DNA from: Georgenia satyanarayanai
GTDB lineage: Bacteria; Actinomycetota; Actinomycetes; Actinomycetales; Actinomycetaceae
Direction: 5' to 3'
DNA: 64,000 nucleotides
Assembly: GCF_900116375.1 (NCBI RefSeq)
Contig: NZ_UETB01000011.1
Span: forward strand, 51,110-115,109
Shown here: in pieces, positions 1 through 8,363 of the stretch
How the letters are laid out: each line of letters starts with the position of its first letter
How positions within the stretch are numbered: position 1 is the first letter of the stretch
Made by a program: the position numbers and the translations under genes
The notes under the pieces: generated by a model
The model's input: only the letters and a program-made list of their open reading frames with translations
Told to the model about the DNA's origin: nothing
Databases searched by the model: none

Positions 1-414
1 CCGGGCAAGGCGCTCGCCTTCATCGGCGTGCAGCTTGCGGTCTTCGGCCTCTACATGGGCCTGTCCTTCGCGCCGAACCACATCGGTATGCCGGTCGTGC
101 CGTCGGACGTCAAGATCGACTTCCTGCGCCGCCAGGTCCTCATGAGCCGCAACATCTCCGGTGGGCGCGCCATGGACACCTTCATGGGCGGGCTCAACTT
201 CCAGGTGGAGCACCACCTGTTCCCGTCGATGGCCCGGCCCAACCTCCGCAAGGTCGCCCCGATGGTGCGGGAGTACTGCCAGGACCTCGGCGTCCGGTAC
301 ACGGAGACCTCCCTCGTGCAGTCCTACCGGGCGGTCTACCAGTACCTCAACACGGTGGGACGCGGCGGTCTGGACGTGTGGGCCTGTCCACTGACTGCCC
401 AGTACCGGGTCTGA
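1..414 (+). CDS. Fatty acid desaturase, C-terminal part (5' end outside window)
   Basis: The reading frame is open from the first base, so the gene starts upstream; 137 codons remain. The fragment shows a hydrophobic stretch (LAVFGLYMGLSFA) followed by FQVEHHLFPSM, the third histidine box (QxxHH type) of membrane-bound acyl-CoA or acyl-lipid desaturases that bind a di-iron centre. The tail (REYCQDLGVRY) is also typical of this family. The protein would act at the membrane, inserting a double bond into a fatty acyl chain with an electron donor not visible here. Regiospecificity cannot be judged from the tail. Family assignment is firm. Confidence 0.9.
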   Translation, partial: PGKALAFIGVQLAVFGLYMGLSFAPNHIGMPVVPSDVKIDFLRRQVLMSRNISGGRAMDTFMGGLNFQVEHHLFPSMARPNLRKVAPMVREYCQDLGVRYTETSLVQSYRAVYQYLNTVGRGGLDVWACPLTAQYRV

Positions 415-469
415 CCCCGCCGCCCGGGTAGACTCGGCGGCGGCCCGAACCCCCCGAGCAGGAGTCACC

Positions 470-733
470 ATGGGACGCATCGTCGTCGAGGTCATGCCCA
501 AGCCCGAGATCCTCGACCCGCAGGGCAAGGCGGTCGCCGGCGCGCTGCCCCGGCTCGGACTGGACGGTTTCGTCGCGGTCCGCCAGGGCAAGCGCTTCGA
601 GCTGGAGGTCGAGGGCGACGTCGACGACGCCGCGCTCGAGCGGGCCCGTCGCGCCGCCGAGATGCTGCTGTCCAACCCGGTCATCGAGGACGTCGTCCGC
701 GTCGCCGCGGCCGACGACGTCCGGAGCGCCTGA
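470..733 (+). CDS. purS: Phosphoribosylformylglycinamidine synthase subunit PurS
   Basis: An 87-residue protein of normal PurS length, opening with the beta-strand [16 protein letters not shown] typical of the family. PurS bridges PurQ and PurL in the three-part FGAM synthase, the fourth step of de novo IMP synthesis. AGGAG lies about eight bases before the ATG. Its TGA overlaps the purQ ATG (TGATG), so the two are probably translated in a coupled way. purL lies about 11 kb downstream instead of next door. Confidence 0.95.
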   Translation: MGRIVVEVMPKPEILDPQGKAVAGALPRLGLDGFVAVRQGKRFELEVEGDVDDAALERARRAAEMLLSNPVIEDVVRVAAADDVRSA

Positions 734-1467
734 TGCACCGCCTCGACGTCCCCGAGCCCCAGCCCCGCGCGGACGGGGCGCGCATCGGCGTCGTCACCTT
801 CCCCGGCTCGCTCGACGAGCGCGACGCCCAGCGGGCGGTGCGCCTGGCCGGCGGTGAGCCGGTGGCACTGTGGCATGCCGACGAGGACCTCCGCGGGGTC
901 GACGCCGTCGTCCTGCCCGGTGGCTTCTCCTACGGCGACTACCTGCGCTGCGGCGCGATCGCGAGCTTCGCGCCGGTCATGACGGCCGTCGTCGAGGCCG
1001 CCGGCCGCGGGCTGCCGGTGCTCGGCATCTGCAACGGGTTCCAGATCCTCTGCGAGGCGCACCTGCTGCCCGGCGCGCTCATCCGCAACGAGGCCCAGCG
1101 CTTCGTCTGCCGCGACCAGCAGCTGCGCGTGGAGAACAACGACACCGCCTGGACCACCGGGTACTCCGTGGGCCAGACGATCACCATCCCGCTGAAGAAC
1201 GGGGAGGGTGGCTTCGTCGCCGACGAGCGCACCCTCGCCGAGCTCGAGGGGGAGGGGCGGGTCGTCTTCCGCTACGAGGGCCACAACCCGAACGGCTCGC
1301 TCCACGACATCGCCGGCATCAGCAACGCGACGGGCAACGTCGTGGGGCTCATGCCGCACCCGGAGCACGCCGTCGAGCCGGGCTTCGGCCCCGACTCCGC
1401 CGCCGGTGGAGGCACCGACGGCCTGGCGATCTTCGCCTCCGTCCTCGGGGTCCTCGTCTCCGCCTGA
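733..1467 (+). CDS. purQ: Phosphoribosylformylglycinamidine synthase glutaminase subunit PurQ
   Basis: A 244-residue class I glutamine amidotransferase. The nucleophile elbow GICNGFQIL carries the catalytic Cys, and MPHPEHA near the C-terminus supplies the His-Glu pair. It releases ammonia from glutamine for PurL in FGAM synthesis. It starts inside the purS stop codon. The stop codon is one base from the stop of the convergent alanine dehydrogenase gene, leaving no room for a separate terminator. Confidence 0.96.
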   Translation: MHRLDVPEPQPRADGARIGVVTFPGSLDERDAQRAVRLAGGEPVALWHADEDLRGVDAVVLPGGFSYGDYLRCGAIASFAPVMTAVVEAAGRGLPVLGICNGFQILCEAHLLPGALIRNEAQRFVCRDQQLRVENNDTAWTTGYSVGQTITIPLKNGEGGFVADERTLAELEGEGRVVFRYEGHNPNGSLHDIAGISNATGNVVGLMPHPEHAVEPGFGPDSAAGGGTDGLAIFASVLGVLVSA

Positions 1468-1468
1468 G

Positions 1469-2584
1469 TCAGGCGAGGACCGCCTCCAGCGGCGTGTGCT
1501 CCATCCCGTGCGCCTCGGCCACCGGGGCGGAGACGAGCGCGCCGTCGTGGGTGGCCAGGCCCAGGGCGAGGGCGCGGTCCGCGCGCATCGCCTCGCGCCA
1601 GCCCCCGTTCGCCAGTGCGAGCGCGTAGGGGACGGTGACGTTGGTCAGCGCATAGGTCGAGGTGTGGGAGACGGCGCCGGGCATGTTGCTCACGCAGTAG
1701 AACAGCGTGTCGTGCACCCGGTAGGTCGGGTCGGAGTGCGTGGTCGGCCGGGAGTCGGCGAAGCAGCCGCCCTGGTCCACGGAGATGTCGACGACGACGG
1801 AGCCGGGCTTCATCGTCGCGATCTGCTCGTTCGTCACGAGCCGGGGCGTGCGCGCCCCGGGGAGCAGGACCGCGCCGATGACGAGGTCCGCCTGGGTGAT
1901 GGCCCGCTCGATCTCGTAGGCGTTGGACATGACGGTCTGGCAGCGTCCGCGGTACAGGGCGTCGGCCTGCCGCAGCCGGCTCACGTCGCGGTCCATGAGG
2001 ACCACGTCCGCGTGCATGCCCACCGCCATCGCGGCGGCGTTCATGCCGGCCACGCCGGCGCCGATGACGACGACGCGTGCCGAGTACACCCCTGACACCC
2101 CACCGAGGAGCACGCCGCGGCCGCCCTGGGCGCTCATCAGGCTGTGGGCCCCCATCTGCGGGGCGAGCCGGCCGGCGATCTCGCTCATCGGTGCGAGGAG
2201 CGGCAGCGAGCGGTCGGGCAGCTCGACGGTCTCGTAGGCGACGGCCGTGACCCGGCGCCGCAGGAGCTCCTCGGTCAGCTCCCGGTCGGCCGCGAGGTGG
2301 AGGTAGGTGAACAGGGTCTGGCCCTCGCGGAGCAGGCCGTACTCCTCCGGGACGGGCTCCTTGACCTTGAGCACGAGCTCGCCGAAGTCCCACGTGGCCG
2401 CGGCGTCGGGGAGCACCGTGGCACCCGCGGCGGTGAAGTCCGCGTCGGTGATCGAGGCGGAGGTCCCGGCTGCGGCCTCGACGGCCACCTCGTGCCCGTG
2501 GCGGACCAGCTCGTGCACCCCCGAGGGGGTGATGGCCACGCGGCCCTCGGAGTCCATGACCTCTCGCGGCACGGCGATCCTCAT
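1469..2584 (-). CDS. ald: Alanine dehydrogenase
   Basis: A 371-residue protein matching bacterial Ald in length. The N-terminus MRIAVPREVMDSEGRVAITPSG contains the pyruvate-binding region, LKVKEP holds the conserved Lys, TYLHLA the active His, and VVVIGAGVAGMNAA the NAD-binding GxGxxG loop. It interconverts L-alanine and pyruvate plus ammonia with NAD; mycobacterial Ald also aminates glyoxylate to glycine. That is relevant because the divergent neighbour is under glycine riboswitch control. Upstream lie PHO-box-like repeats and DnaA-box-like 9-mers. Convergent with purQ. Confidence 0.96.
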   Translation of the reverse strand: MRIAVPREVMDSEGRVAITPSGVHELVRHGHEVAVEAAAGTSASITDADFTAAGATVLPDAAATWDFGELVLKVKEPVPEEYGLLREGQTLFTYLHLAADRELTEELLRRRVTAVAYETVELPDRSLPLLAPMSEIAGRLAPQMGAHSLMSAQGGRGVLLGGVSGVYSARVVVIGAGVAGMNAAAMAVGMHADVVLMDRDVSRLRQADALYRGRCQTVMSNAYEIERAITQADLVIGAVLLPGARTPRLVTNEQIATMKPGSVVVDISVDQGGCFADSRPTTHSDPTYRVHDTLFYCVSNMPGAVSHTSTYALTNVTVPYALALANGGWREAMRADRALALGLATHDGALVSAPVAEAHGMEHTPLEAVLA

Positions 2585-2621
2585 GCGGGCATCCTCCCAG
2601 GTTCGTCCGAGCCGGGCGCGT

Positions 2622-2654
2622 GTTCACCCGGCGGTCACCGGGTGGTCATCTGTC
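2622..2654 (+). promoter_or_regulatory. Three 11-base PHO-box-like direct repeats upstream of ald
   Basis: GTTCACCCGGC, GGTCACCGGGT and GGTCATCTGTC follow one another with exact 11-base phasing, 38 bases before the ald start. They resemble the actinobacterial PhoP direct-repeat unit (GKTCAYYYRSG), scoring about 10, 9 and 9 of 11. Orientation is toward the riboswitch side. That PhoP binds here is inference; the same motif class precedes pstS at the other end of the window. Confidence 0.5.
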
Positions 2655-2683
2655 CACAGGTTGTGTCCACAGGGTTGTGCACA
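2650..2683 (+). promoter_or_regulatory. Cluster of DnaA-box-like 9-mers
   Basis: CTGTCCACA (2650), GTGTCCACA (2663) and TTGTGCACA (2675) each differ by one base from the actinobacterial DnaA box TTGTCCACA. Weaker inverse matches (TGTGGACTG, TGTGGAGGC) follow at 2708 and 2720. The cluster sits in the 434-base ald/exporter gap. It could be a DnaA titration or regulatory site; nothing else here suggests an origin. Confidence 0.35.
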
Positions 2684-2794
2684 TACACACAGGAAGCGCT
2701 CGCAGCCTGTGGACTGAGCTGTGGAGGCTCGTCCGGGGTCGGCACCGCCGGTGTGAGAGACTTGTCGCGACAACTTCACAGCCTTCGATTCGCG

Positions 2795-2967
2795 GCGGGA
2801 GAGACCCGCTCAGGCGGGCGCCGAAGGAGCAACCTCCCCGGAAACTCTCAGGCCCCCATACCGCCACGGCGAGGCACCTCTGGAAAGCAGCCCTCAGGGC
2901 TCACCGACGGGGAAGTGCGGGCACCACGCCCGCAGAAAACTCTCAGGTCCGATGACAGAGCGGGGAA
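2795..2967 (+). ncRNA. Tandem glycine riboswitch (two aptamers)
   Basis: Aptamer 1 shows GGGAGAG (2797), GCCGAAGGAGCAA (2820), ACTCTCAGGC (2844) and the closing CTCTGGA (2878). Aptamer 2 follows with CACCGACGGGGAAG (about 2902), a GCGGGC/GCCCGC stem, ACTCTCAGGT (2939) and GACAGAGCGGGG (2953). These are the conserved blocks of the gcvT element in the usual two-aptamer order. It ends about 50 bases before the exporter start, so glycine should control that transporter rather than gcvTHP. A switch to an ON state with glycine is inferred from the family. Confidence 0.93.
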
Positions 2968-3018
2968 CGGTCCCTGCTCACGCGCGCTCGTGCGCGCCCG
3001 CCATCCCGAGGAGTCCCG

Positions 3019-4035
3019 TTGGCCCTGGCTGTCGACACCCCCCTGCGCGCCCCCGCGCCCACCGCTGCCCGTCCGGTCGTCCCGCGCATGCGCCGCCGGC
3101 TCGGGATCGTCGCGATCGTCGCCTCGGCCAGTGCCATGGGTCTGGCCGGCCTCTTCGGGCGGCTCGCCTCACCGCCCGGCGCCGTCATCGGCGAGACGCT
3201 CACGCTGGGACGGATGGCCGTGGGCGCTCTCGGGATGGTCCTCGTCCTCGCTGCGGGCCGCCGGCTGTCGGTGCTGCGCCGCACCCGCGTCTCGTGGTCG
3301 GTCGTCCTCGGGGGCGTCTTCCTCGGCCTGTCCCTGGCCACCTACCTGTCCGCGACGGTCCTCACCGTGCTCTCCCGCGCCGTCGCCCTCCACTACCTGG
3401 GCCCGGTCGTCGCCACCGTCCTCGCGCGCCTCGTCCTCAAGGAGCGCGCCCGCGGCACCGAGCTGCTCACCCTGGGGATCAGCTTCGCCGGGATGGTGCT
3501 CGCCACCGGTCTCGTCGACGGCGCCCCGACGGTGCCCGACGGCGACCAGCTCCTCGGGGACGTCCTCGCCGCGGTCTCCGGGCTCCTCTACGGCGCGGCG
3601 CTGCTGTGCTACCGCTACCGCGCGGACATGCCGGCCGACGTGCGCAACTTCTGGAACTTCACCTTCGGCGCGCTCGGCGCGGCGGGGATGGTCGCCGTCA
3701 CGCGCCCGGACATGTCGGGGATGACGGCGCAGAACTGGGTCTGGGCCGGCACCTTCTTCGTCGTGTGCGGCTTCCTCGCCCTCGGGCTGCTCGTCGTCGC
3801 GGGGATGCACCTGCGCTCGGTGGAGCTCTCGGCGCTGTCCTACTGGGAGGTCGTCGTCGCGATGCTCCTGGGAGCCGCCGTCTACGGCGAGGCGGTCTCG
3901 CCGCTCGCGGCGGTCGGGGCACTGCTCATCCTCGTGGCGATGGTCGTCGCCCTCGGGCGGCGCCGGCCCGCCGGGACCGGCGCCGCACCGTCAGGTGCGC
4001 GGGGTGACCGTGCCGCTGAGGTGGAGCCGGCCTGA
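3019..4035 (+). CDS. DMT-superfamily (EamA-type) transporter under glycine riboswitch
   Basis: A 338-residue integral membrane protein with about ten predicted helices in two EamA-like halves (roughly residues 30-165 and 180-312). The TTG start follows CGAGGAG by six bases; no better in-frame start lies between the riboswitch and the first helix. Typical family motifs include the ARLVLKERARG segment after helix 4 and the ALSYWEVVVAMLLGAAVYGE segment near helix 9. DMT permeases commonly export amino acids or metabolites; riboswitch control suggests export of glycine or a close derivative, an inference. The last 45 bases overlap the convergent MaoC-like gene. Confidence 0.88.
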   Translation: MALAVDTPLRAPAPTAARPVVPRMRRRLGIVAIVASASAMGLAGLFGRLASPPGAVIGETLTLGRMAVGALGMVLVLAAGRRLSVLRRTRVSWSVVLGGVFLGLSLATYLSATVLTVLSRAVALHYLGPVVATVLARLVLKERARGTELLTLGISFAGMVLATGLVDGAPTVPDGDQLLGDVLAAVSGLLYGAALLCYRYRADMPADVRNFWNFTFGALGAAGMVAVTRPDMSGMTAQNWVWAGTFFVVCGFLALGLLVVAGMHLRSVELSALSYWEVVVAMLLGAAVYGEAVSPLAAVGALLILVAMVVALGRRRPAGTGAAPSGARGDRAAEVEPA

Positions 4036-4869
4036 CCGCGGGTGGTGACCGGCGTACCGCACGCCGTCCCCGGCCGGGTCGACGCTCAGCGCGACCTTCC
4101 CGGGCAGCAGCACCGGCTTCGCGAACTCCACCTCCCAGGTGAAGGCGTCACCGCGGAAGCGGGCCAGCTGCGCCAGCGCGCGGGAGGCGGTGTACATCCC
4201 GTGAGCGATGGGCCGGGGGAAGCCGAATGCCCTCGCCCCCAACCGGGACACGTGGATGGGGTTGCGGTCGCCGGACACCTCCGCGTAGCGCCTGCCGGTG
4301 TCCGCCCCCAGCGACCACACGGCGACGACCTCGCCTCCCGGCTCCTCGGAGGACGACGGCGGCGCCTCCTCGGTCACGCCCGGGAGGCGGGTGCCGCGGG
4401 CCAGGTAGGTCGACACGCACTCCCAGACCGTCTCCCCGCCGGCCTCGACCGTGACGGCGAGGTCGACGAGGGTGCCCTTGCGGTGGGCGCGCGGGGAGCG
4501 GGCCTCGGCCCGGGCGCTCAGCTCCTCCCCGAGCCGCACCGGCCGGTGCTGCTCGACCCGGTTGGCGGTGTGGACCATGCCGAGCACCGGGAGCGGGAAG
4601 TCGGGCCGGACCATGAGCGCCATGGCGAGCGGGAAGGCGAGCACGTGGACGTAGCCGGCGGGCAGCTCGTCGGTGCCGGGCTCGCCGAGCAGCTCCTGGT
4701 AGGCCGAGAGGGTCGCGGGGTCGGCGCGCAGGCCGCCCGCGACGTAGGCGACGTCCGGGAGCCGGTCCGCGGCCGGGCCGCGGCGCATCGTCGTGCGCGC
4801 CGTGGCCGCCAGCGCCCGTGAGTACAGCGAGCCGAGGCTGGGGACCGGCTCGAGACGCTGCTCGCGCAT
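3991..4869 (-). CDS. MaoC-like (R)-specific enoyl-CoA hydratase / 3-hydroxyacyl dehydratase
   Basis: A 292-residue double-hotdog protein. The second half has the hydratase-2 motif SGDRNPIHVSRLGARAFGF followed by PIAHGMY, with the catalytic Asp and His. The first hotdog lacks the motif, as in mycobacterial HtdX and related two-domain dehydratases. The chosen ATG (4869) overlaps the upstream fabG stop as TGATG; a longer start at 4896 would lie inside fabG. It should hydrate or dehydrate 3-hydroxyacyl intermediates. It follows fadA and fabG4-like genes in the order known from the Mycobacterium Rv0243-Rv0241c region. Confidence 0.87.
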   Translation of the reverse strand: MREQRLEPVPSLGSLYSRALAATARTTMRRGPAADRLPDVAYVAGGLRADPATLSAYQELLGEPGTDELPAGYVHVLAFPLAMALMVRPDFPLPVLGMVHTANRVEQHRPVRLGEELSARAEARSPRAHRKGTLVDLAVTVEAGGETVWECVSTYLARGTRLPGVTEEAPPSSSEEPGGEVVAVWSLGADTGRRYAEVSGDRNPIHVSRLGARAFGFPRPIAHGMYTASRALAQLARFRGDAFTWEVEFAKPVLLPGKVALSVDPAGDGVRYAGHHPRSGRLHLSGTVTPRT

Positions 4870-6230
4870 CACTGGCCCACCAGGTTCTGGCCGCACACCC
4901 GCAGCGTCTGCCCGTTGACCCCGCCGGCCTGCGGCGAGGCGAGGAAGGCGATCGCCTCCGCGACGTCCACCGGCCGGCCGCCCTGCTGCAGGGAGTTCGC
5001 CCGGCGGGCCACCTGCCGCGGCAGCGGCGGGATCTTCGCCGTCATGTCGGTCTCGATGAACCCGGGTGCGACCGCGTTGGCCGTGGCACCGCTCGCGGCG
5101 ACGACCGGCGCCAGTGCGCGGGTCATCCCGATGATCCCGGCCTTCGCGGCCGCGTAGTTGGTCTGGCCGCGGTTGCCGGCGATCCCGGACGTCGAGGCCA
5201 GGGAGATGATCCGCCCGCCCGCGCCGAGCTCCTCGGCGAAGGTCTCGTTCATCCGCAGCGGGGCGAGGACGTTGACGGCCAGCAGGTCGTTCCAGCGGTC
5301 GTCGGTCATGTTCGCGAGCAGCTTGTCGCGCAGGATCCCGGCGTTGTGGACGACGACGTCGAGGCGGCCGTAGCGCTCGCGCACGTGCGCGAGGATCCGG
5401 TCGGCGGCGTCCTCCGCGGTGATGTCGAGCTGCAGCGCGCTGCCGCGGACCTCGTTCATCACCCGGCTCAGCGCGTCGCCGGCCGCAGGGACGTCGACAC
5501 CGACGACGCGGGCGCCGTCACGGGCGAGGACCGAGACGATGGCCGCGCCGATGCCGCGGGCGGCGCCGGTGACGACGGCGACCATGCCCTCCAGGGGACG
5601 GGTCCAGTCGGCCGGGGTCACGCCGTCGGCGGAGGTGACGTGGACGGGCTGCCCGTCGACGAAGGCCGAGCGCGCCGAGAGGAGGAAGCGCAGCGCACCG
5701 ACGGCGGAGGGCGCGCCCACGGGCACGTCCTGGGCCAGGACGACGCCGTTGGCGGTCGCCCCGGCGCGCAGCTCCTTGGCCAGGGAGCGGAGGAAGCCGT
5801 CCACGCCCTGCCGGACGGCGACGACGGCGGGCTCGCCCGCGTCGTCGGCACGTCGGGAGACGGTGACGACCCGGCCGCCGGGCGCCAGGCGGCGCAGGAC
5901 GCCGCCGAGCGTGAGGGCGGGCCCGGCGAGGTCGGCGGGGGAGGTGGCCTCGGTGAGGACGAGGACGACGGCGCCCCAGCGGCGGCCCTTGGCCAGCTCC
6001 TGGGGGTCGCGCCGGACGTCGAGGTCCCAGCCGAGGAGGGTCTCGGCGAGCTCGTCGGCGGCGCGCTGGGAGACGCCGTCGTCCAGGACGAGCACCGGGC
6101 CGGGGACGAGCGGCTGGTCCACGCTGGCGGGGTCGGTGCGACGCAGGCGCACCGGCTGGGGCAGCCCGAGCTTCTTGGCGGCGGACCTCCCCGGGCCGCC
6201 GGAGACGAGGTCGAGGTAGCGGTCGCTCAT
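4869..6230 (-). CDS. fabG: High-molecular-weight 3-oxoacyl-(ACP/CoA) reductase, FabG4 type
   Basis: A 453-residue two-domain short-chain dehydrogenase. Residues up to about 210 form a flavodoxin-like, non-catalytic half. The C-terminal half has VTGAARGIG (cofactor loop), HNAGI, the serine of LASTSG and the YAAAK Tyr-Lys pair. This is the architecture of mycobacterial FabG4 (HMwFabG), which reduces 3-oxoacyl-CoA with NADH. ATG at 6230 overlaps the fadA stop (TGATG) and the stop overlaps the MaoC-like start, so the three are a coupled operon for fatty-acid turnover or modification. Confidence 0.9.
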   Translation of the reverse strand: MSDRYLDLVSGGPGRSAAKKLGLPQPVRLRRTDPASVDQPLVPGPVLVLDDGVSQRAADELAETLLGWDLDVRRDPQELAKGRRWGAVVLVLTEATSPADLAGPALTLGGVLRRLAPGGRVVTVSRRADDAGEPAVVAVRQGVDGFLRSLAKELRAGATANGVVLAQDVPVGAPSAVGALRFLLSARSAFVDGQPVHVTSADGVTPADWTRPLEGMVAVVTGAARGIGAAIVSVLARDGARVVGVDVPAAGDALSRVMNEVRGSALQLDITAEDAADRILAHVRERYGRLDVVVHNAGILRDKLLANMTDDRWNDLLAVNVLAPLRMNETFAEELGAGGRIISLASTSGIAGNRGQTNYAAAKAGIIGMTRALAPVVAASGATANAVAPGFIETDMTAKIPPLPRQVARRANSLQQGGRPVDVAEAIAFLASPQAGGVNGQTLRVCGQNLVGQ

Positions 6231-7528
6231 CACGCCTCCAGGATCATCGCGGTGGCCTGCCCGCCGGCGGCGCACACGGAGACGAGGCCGCGCACGGGGG
6301 CGCCGGTCGCGGCCTTCTTCTCGGCGAGGAGCTTGGCCAGCGTGCCGACGATCCGCCCGCCGGTGGCGCCGAAGGGGTGCCCGGCGGCGAGGGAGGAGCC
6401 GGTGACGTTGAGCCGGTCCGGTGCGACGGTGCCGAGCGGCCCGCGGCCGAGGCGCTCGCGGCAGAACTCGGCGTCGTCCCACGCGGCGAGGGTGGCCAGC
6501 ACGGTGCTGGCGAAGGCCTCGTGGATCTCGACGAAGTCGAAGTCCTCGAGCGTGAGGCCCTGGCGCTCGAGCAGGCGTGGCACGGCGTAGCAGCCGCCCA
6601 TGAGCAGCCCCTCCGCGCCGCTGGTGAAGTCGACCGCCGCGGTCTGGGCGTCGACGACGCGGGCCAGGGCGGGCAGGCCGCGCTCGGTGGCCCACTCCTC
6701 GGTGGCGAGCAGCACGGCGGAGGCGCCGTCGGACAGCGGCGTGGAGTTGCCCGCCGTCATCGTCGGGTTGTCGCTGCCGGGGGCGGTGAAGGCGGTGCGG
6801 AGCTTGCCGAGCTTCTCCAGGGAGGTGTCGGCGCGGAGGAACTCGTCGCGGGTGACGCCCCGGTATGGGGTCAGGAGGTCGTCGAAGAAGCCGCGGTCGT
6901 AGGCGGCGGCGAGGTTCTGGTGGGAGCGCAGCGCGAGCTCGTCCTGCTGCTCGCGGGTGATGCCCCAGCGCTCGGTGGTGATGGCCTGGTGCTGGCCCAT
7001 GCTCAGCCCGGTGCGCGGCTCGGCGGTGTCCGGCGCGACCGGGGTCAGGTCACCCGGCCGGATCGCGGCGAGGGCCTTGAGCCGCTCGGGCAGGCTCTTG
7101 GCGCGGGAGGCACGGAGGATGGTGCGGCGCAGGCGGTCGGAGACGACGATCGGGGCGTCGGAGGCGGAGTCGACACCGCCGCCGACGCCCACCTCGACCT
7201 GGCCGAGGGCGATCTTGTTGCTCACCCCGACGATCGCCTCCAGGCCGGTGGCGCAGGCGCGCTGGACGTCGTAGGCCGGCGTGTGCGGGTCGAGGGAGGA
7301 GCCGAGCACGACCTCGCGGGTGAGGTTGAAGTCGCGCGAGTGCTTGAGGACGGCGCCGGCGCTCACCTCGTCGAGGCGTTCACCGGCGAGGCCGAAGCGC
7401 GCGACGAGACCCTCGAGGGCGGCGGTGAGCATGTCCTTGTTGGACGACGCGGCGTAGCGGCCACCGGCGCGGGCGAAGGGGATGCGGTTCGCCCCGACGA
7501 CGACTGCCGGGCGGATGGATGAGGTCAC
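6230..7528 (-). CDS. fadA: Acetyl-CoA C-acyltransferase (thiolase)
   Basis: 432 residues from a GTG start at 7528, chosen because AAGGA lies just upstream and the protein then begins at the conserved strand IRPAVVVGANRIPFARAGG. The family's reactive Cys is in QRACATGLEAI, the catalytic His in EIHEAFAS, and the second Cys in VSVCAAGGQATAM. It performs the thiolytic step of beta-oxidation or the reverse condensation. It heads the operon fadA-fabG-maoC and is divergent from tetR, with a palindrome in the 82-base gap. Confidence 0.92.
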   Translation of the reverse strand: MTSSIRPAVVVGANRIPFARAGGRYAASSNKDMLTAALEGLVARFGLAGERLDEVSAGAVLKHSRDFNLTREVVLGSSLDPHTPAYDVQRACATGLEAIVGVSNKIALGQVEVGVGGGVDSASDAPIVVSDRLRRTILRASRAKSLPERLKALAAIRPGDLTPVAPDTAEPRTGLSMGQHQAITTERWGITREQQDELALRSHQNLAAAYDRGFFDDLLTPYRGVTRDEFLRADTSLEKLGKLRTAFTAPGSDNPTMTAGNSTPLSDGASAVLLATEEWATERGLPALARVVDAQTAAVDFTSGAEGLLMGGCYAVPRLLERQGLTLEDFDFVEIHEAFASTVLATLAAWDDAEFCRERLGRGPLGTVAPDRLNVTGSSLAAGHPFGATGGRIVGTLAKLLAEKKAATGAPVRGLVSVCAAGGQATAMILEA

Positions 7529-7583
7529 GGCGTTGTTCCTTCGGATCGGGTGGGGACGAAGGTCCCTGGCCATCGTGAAACTC

Positions 7584-7600
7584 AGAGTACCTGATACTCT
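7584..7600. promoter_or_regulatory. Perfect palindrome AGAGTA-N5-TACTCT, probable TetR operator
   Basis: AGAGTACCTGATACTCT lies 11 bases before the tetR start and 55 bases before fadA. Six-base arms with a five-base spacer suit a TetR dimer. Its position in the only divergent gap suggests it controls both the fadA operon and tetR-acyl-CoA oxidase. Confidence 0.65.
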
Positions 7601-7610
7601 CGGTTCCGTG

Positions 7611-8363
7611 ATGCCGAGCACACCTCCGGAGGCCGACGTGCGCGTGGACGGCCGTGACGCCCGCTGGGCGGAGCACCGCAGCTCGCGGCGCGCCGAGCTG
7701 GTGCGCGCCGCCCGCCGCGCGGTGCACCACCGCGGGCCGGACCTGTCCATGGACGACCTCGCCGCGGAGATCGGCACCTCGAAGTCGATCATCTACCGCT
7801 ACTTCACCGACAAGTCCGGCCTGCAGGGCGCCGTCGGTGCCGCCGTCATCGACGACCTGCGCGCCGCGCTGGGCGAGGTGGGCGAGCGGGTGACCCGGCC
7901 GCGGGACCGCATCGCCGCGATGGTCGACGTCTACCTCGGCATCGTCGAGTCCTCCGCCGGTGTCTACGCCTTCGTCACGCAGCCCGAGGCCACCGCCACC
8001 GCGGGGGCGCTGCGCGGCTTCGTCGCGGAGATCGAGGACATCGTCGCCGAGGCGCTGCTGCCCGTGCTCCGTCACGGCGGCGGGGCGGCGGAGGAGGACC
8101 ACGCGCTCGCCGCCCTGTGGGGCGCCGGCGTCGTCGGTCACGTCCGCAGCGTCGCCGAGCGCTGGATCGCCGCCCGCAGCACGGGACTTCCCGCCGACGA
8201 CGGCGCCCCGGCCGTCGAGGGCGGCATCGCCGCCCTGGACCGTGCGGCGCTCGCCGCCCACATCACCGACTGGCTCTGGACGGGAGCGATGGGCGTCGCC
8301 CGCCGTTCCCGTAACGCCAGCACCCGCACCGAGACCGACGACGCGATCGGAGACCCGTCATGA
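7611..8363 (+). CDS. TetR-family regulator of the fatty-acid locus
   Basis: A 250-residue TetR protein; GTG three bases earlier is an equally possible start. The helix-turn-helix is MDDLAAEIGTSKSIIYRYFTDK at about residues 44-65, and the remainder is a helical ligand domain likely to sense acyl-CoA. The stop overlaps the start of the acyl-CoA oxidase-like gene (ATGA), so regulator and enzyme are co-translated. The palindrome just upstream suggests autoregulation. Ligand is inferred from context only. Confidence 0.88.
   Translation: MPSTPPEADVRVDGRDARWAEHRSSRRAELVRAARRAVHHRGPDLSMDDLAAEIGTSKSIIYRYFTDKSGLQGAVGAAVIDDLRAALGEVGERVTRPRDRIAAMVDVYLGIVESSAGVYAFVTQPEATATAGALRGFVAEIEDIVAEALLPVLRHGGGAAEEDHALAALWGAGVVGHVRSVAERWIAARSTGLPADDGAPAVEGGIAALDRAALAAHITDWLWTGAMGVARRSRNASTRTETDDAIGDPS

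Noticed and set aside
2650..2725. Chromosome origin (oriC)
   Set aside because: No dnaA, dnaN, rpmH or AT-rich unwinding region nearby; the boxes are few and imperfect.
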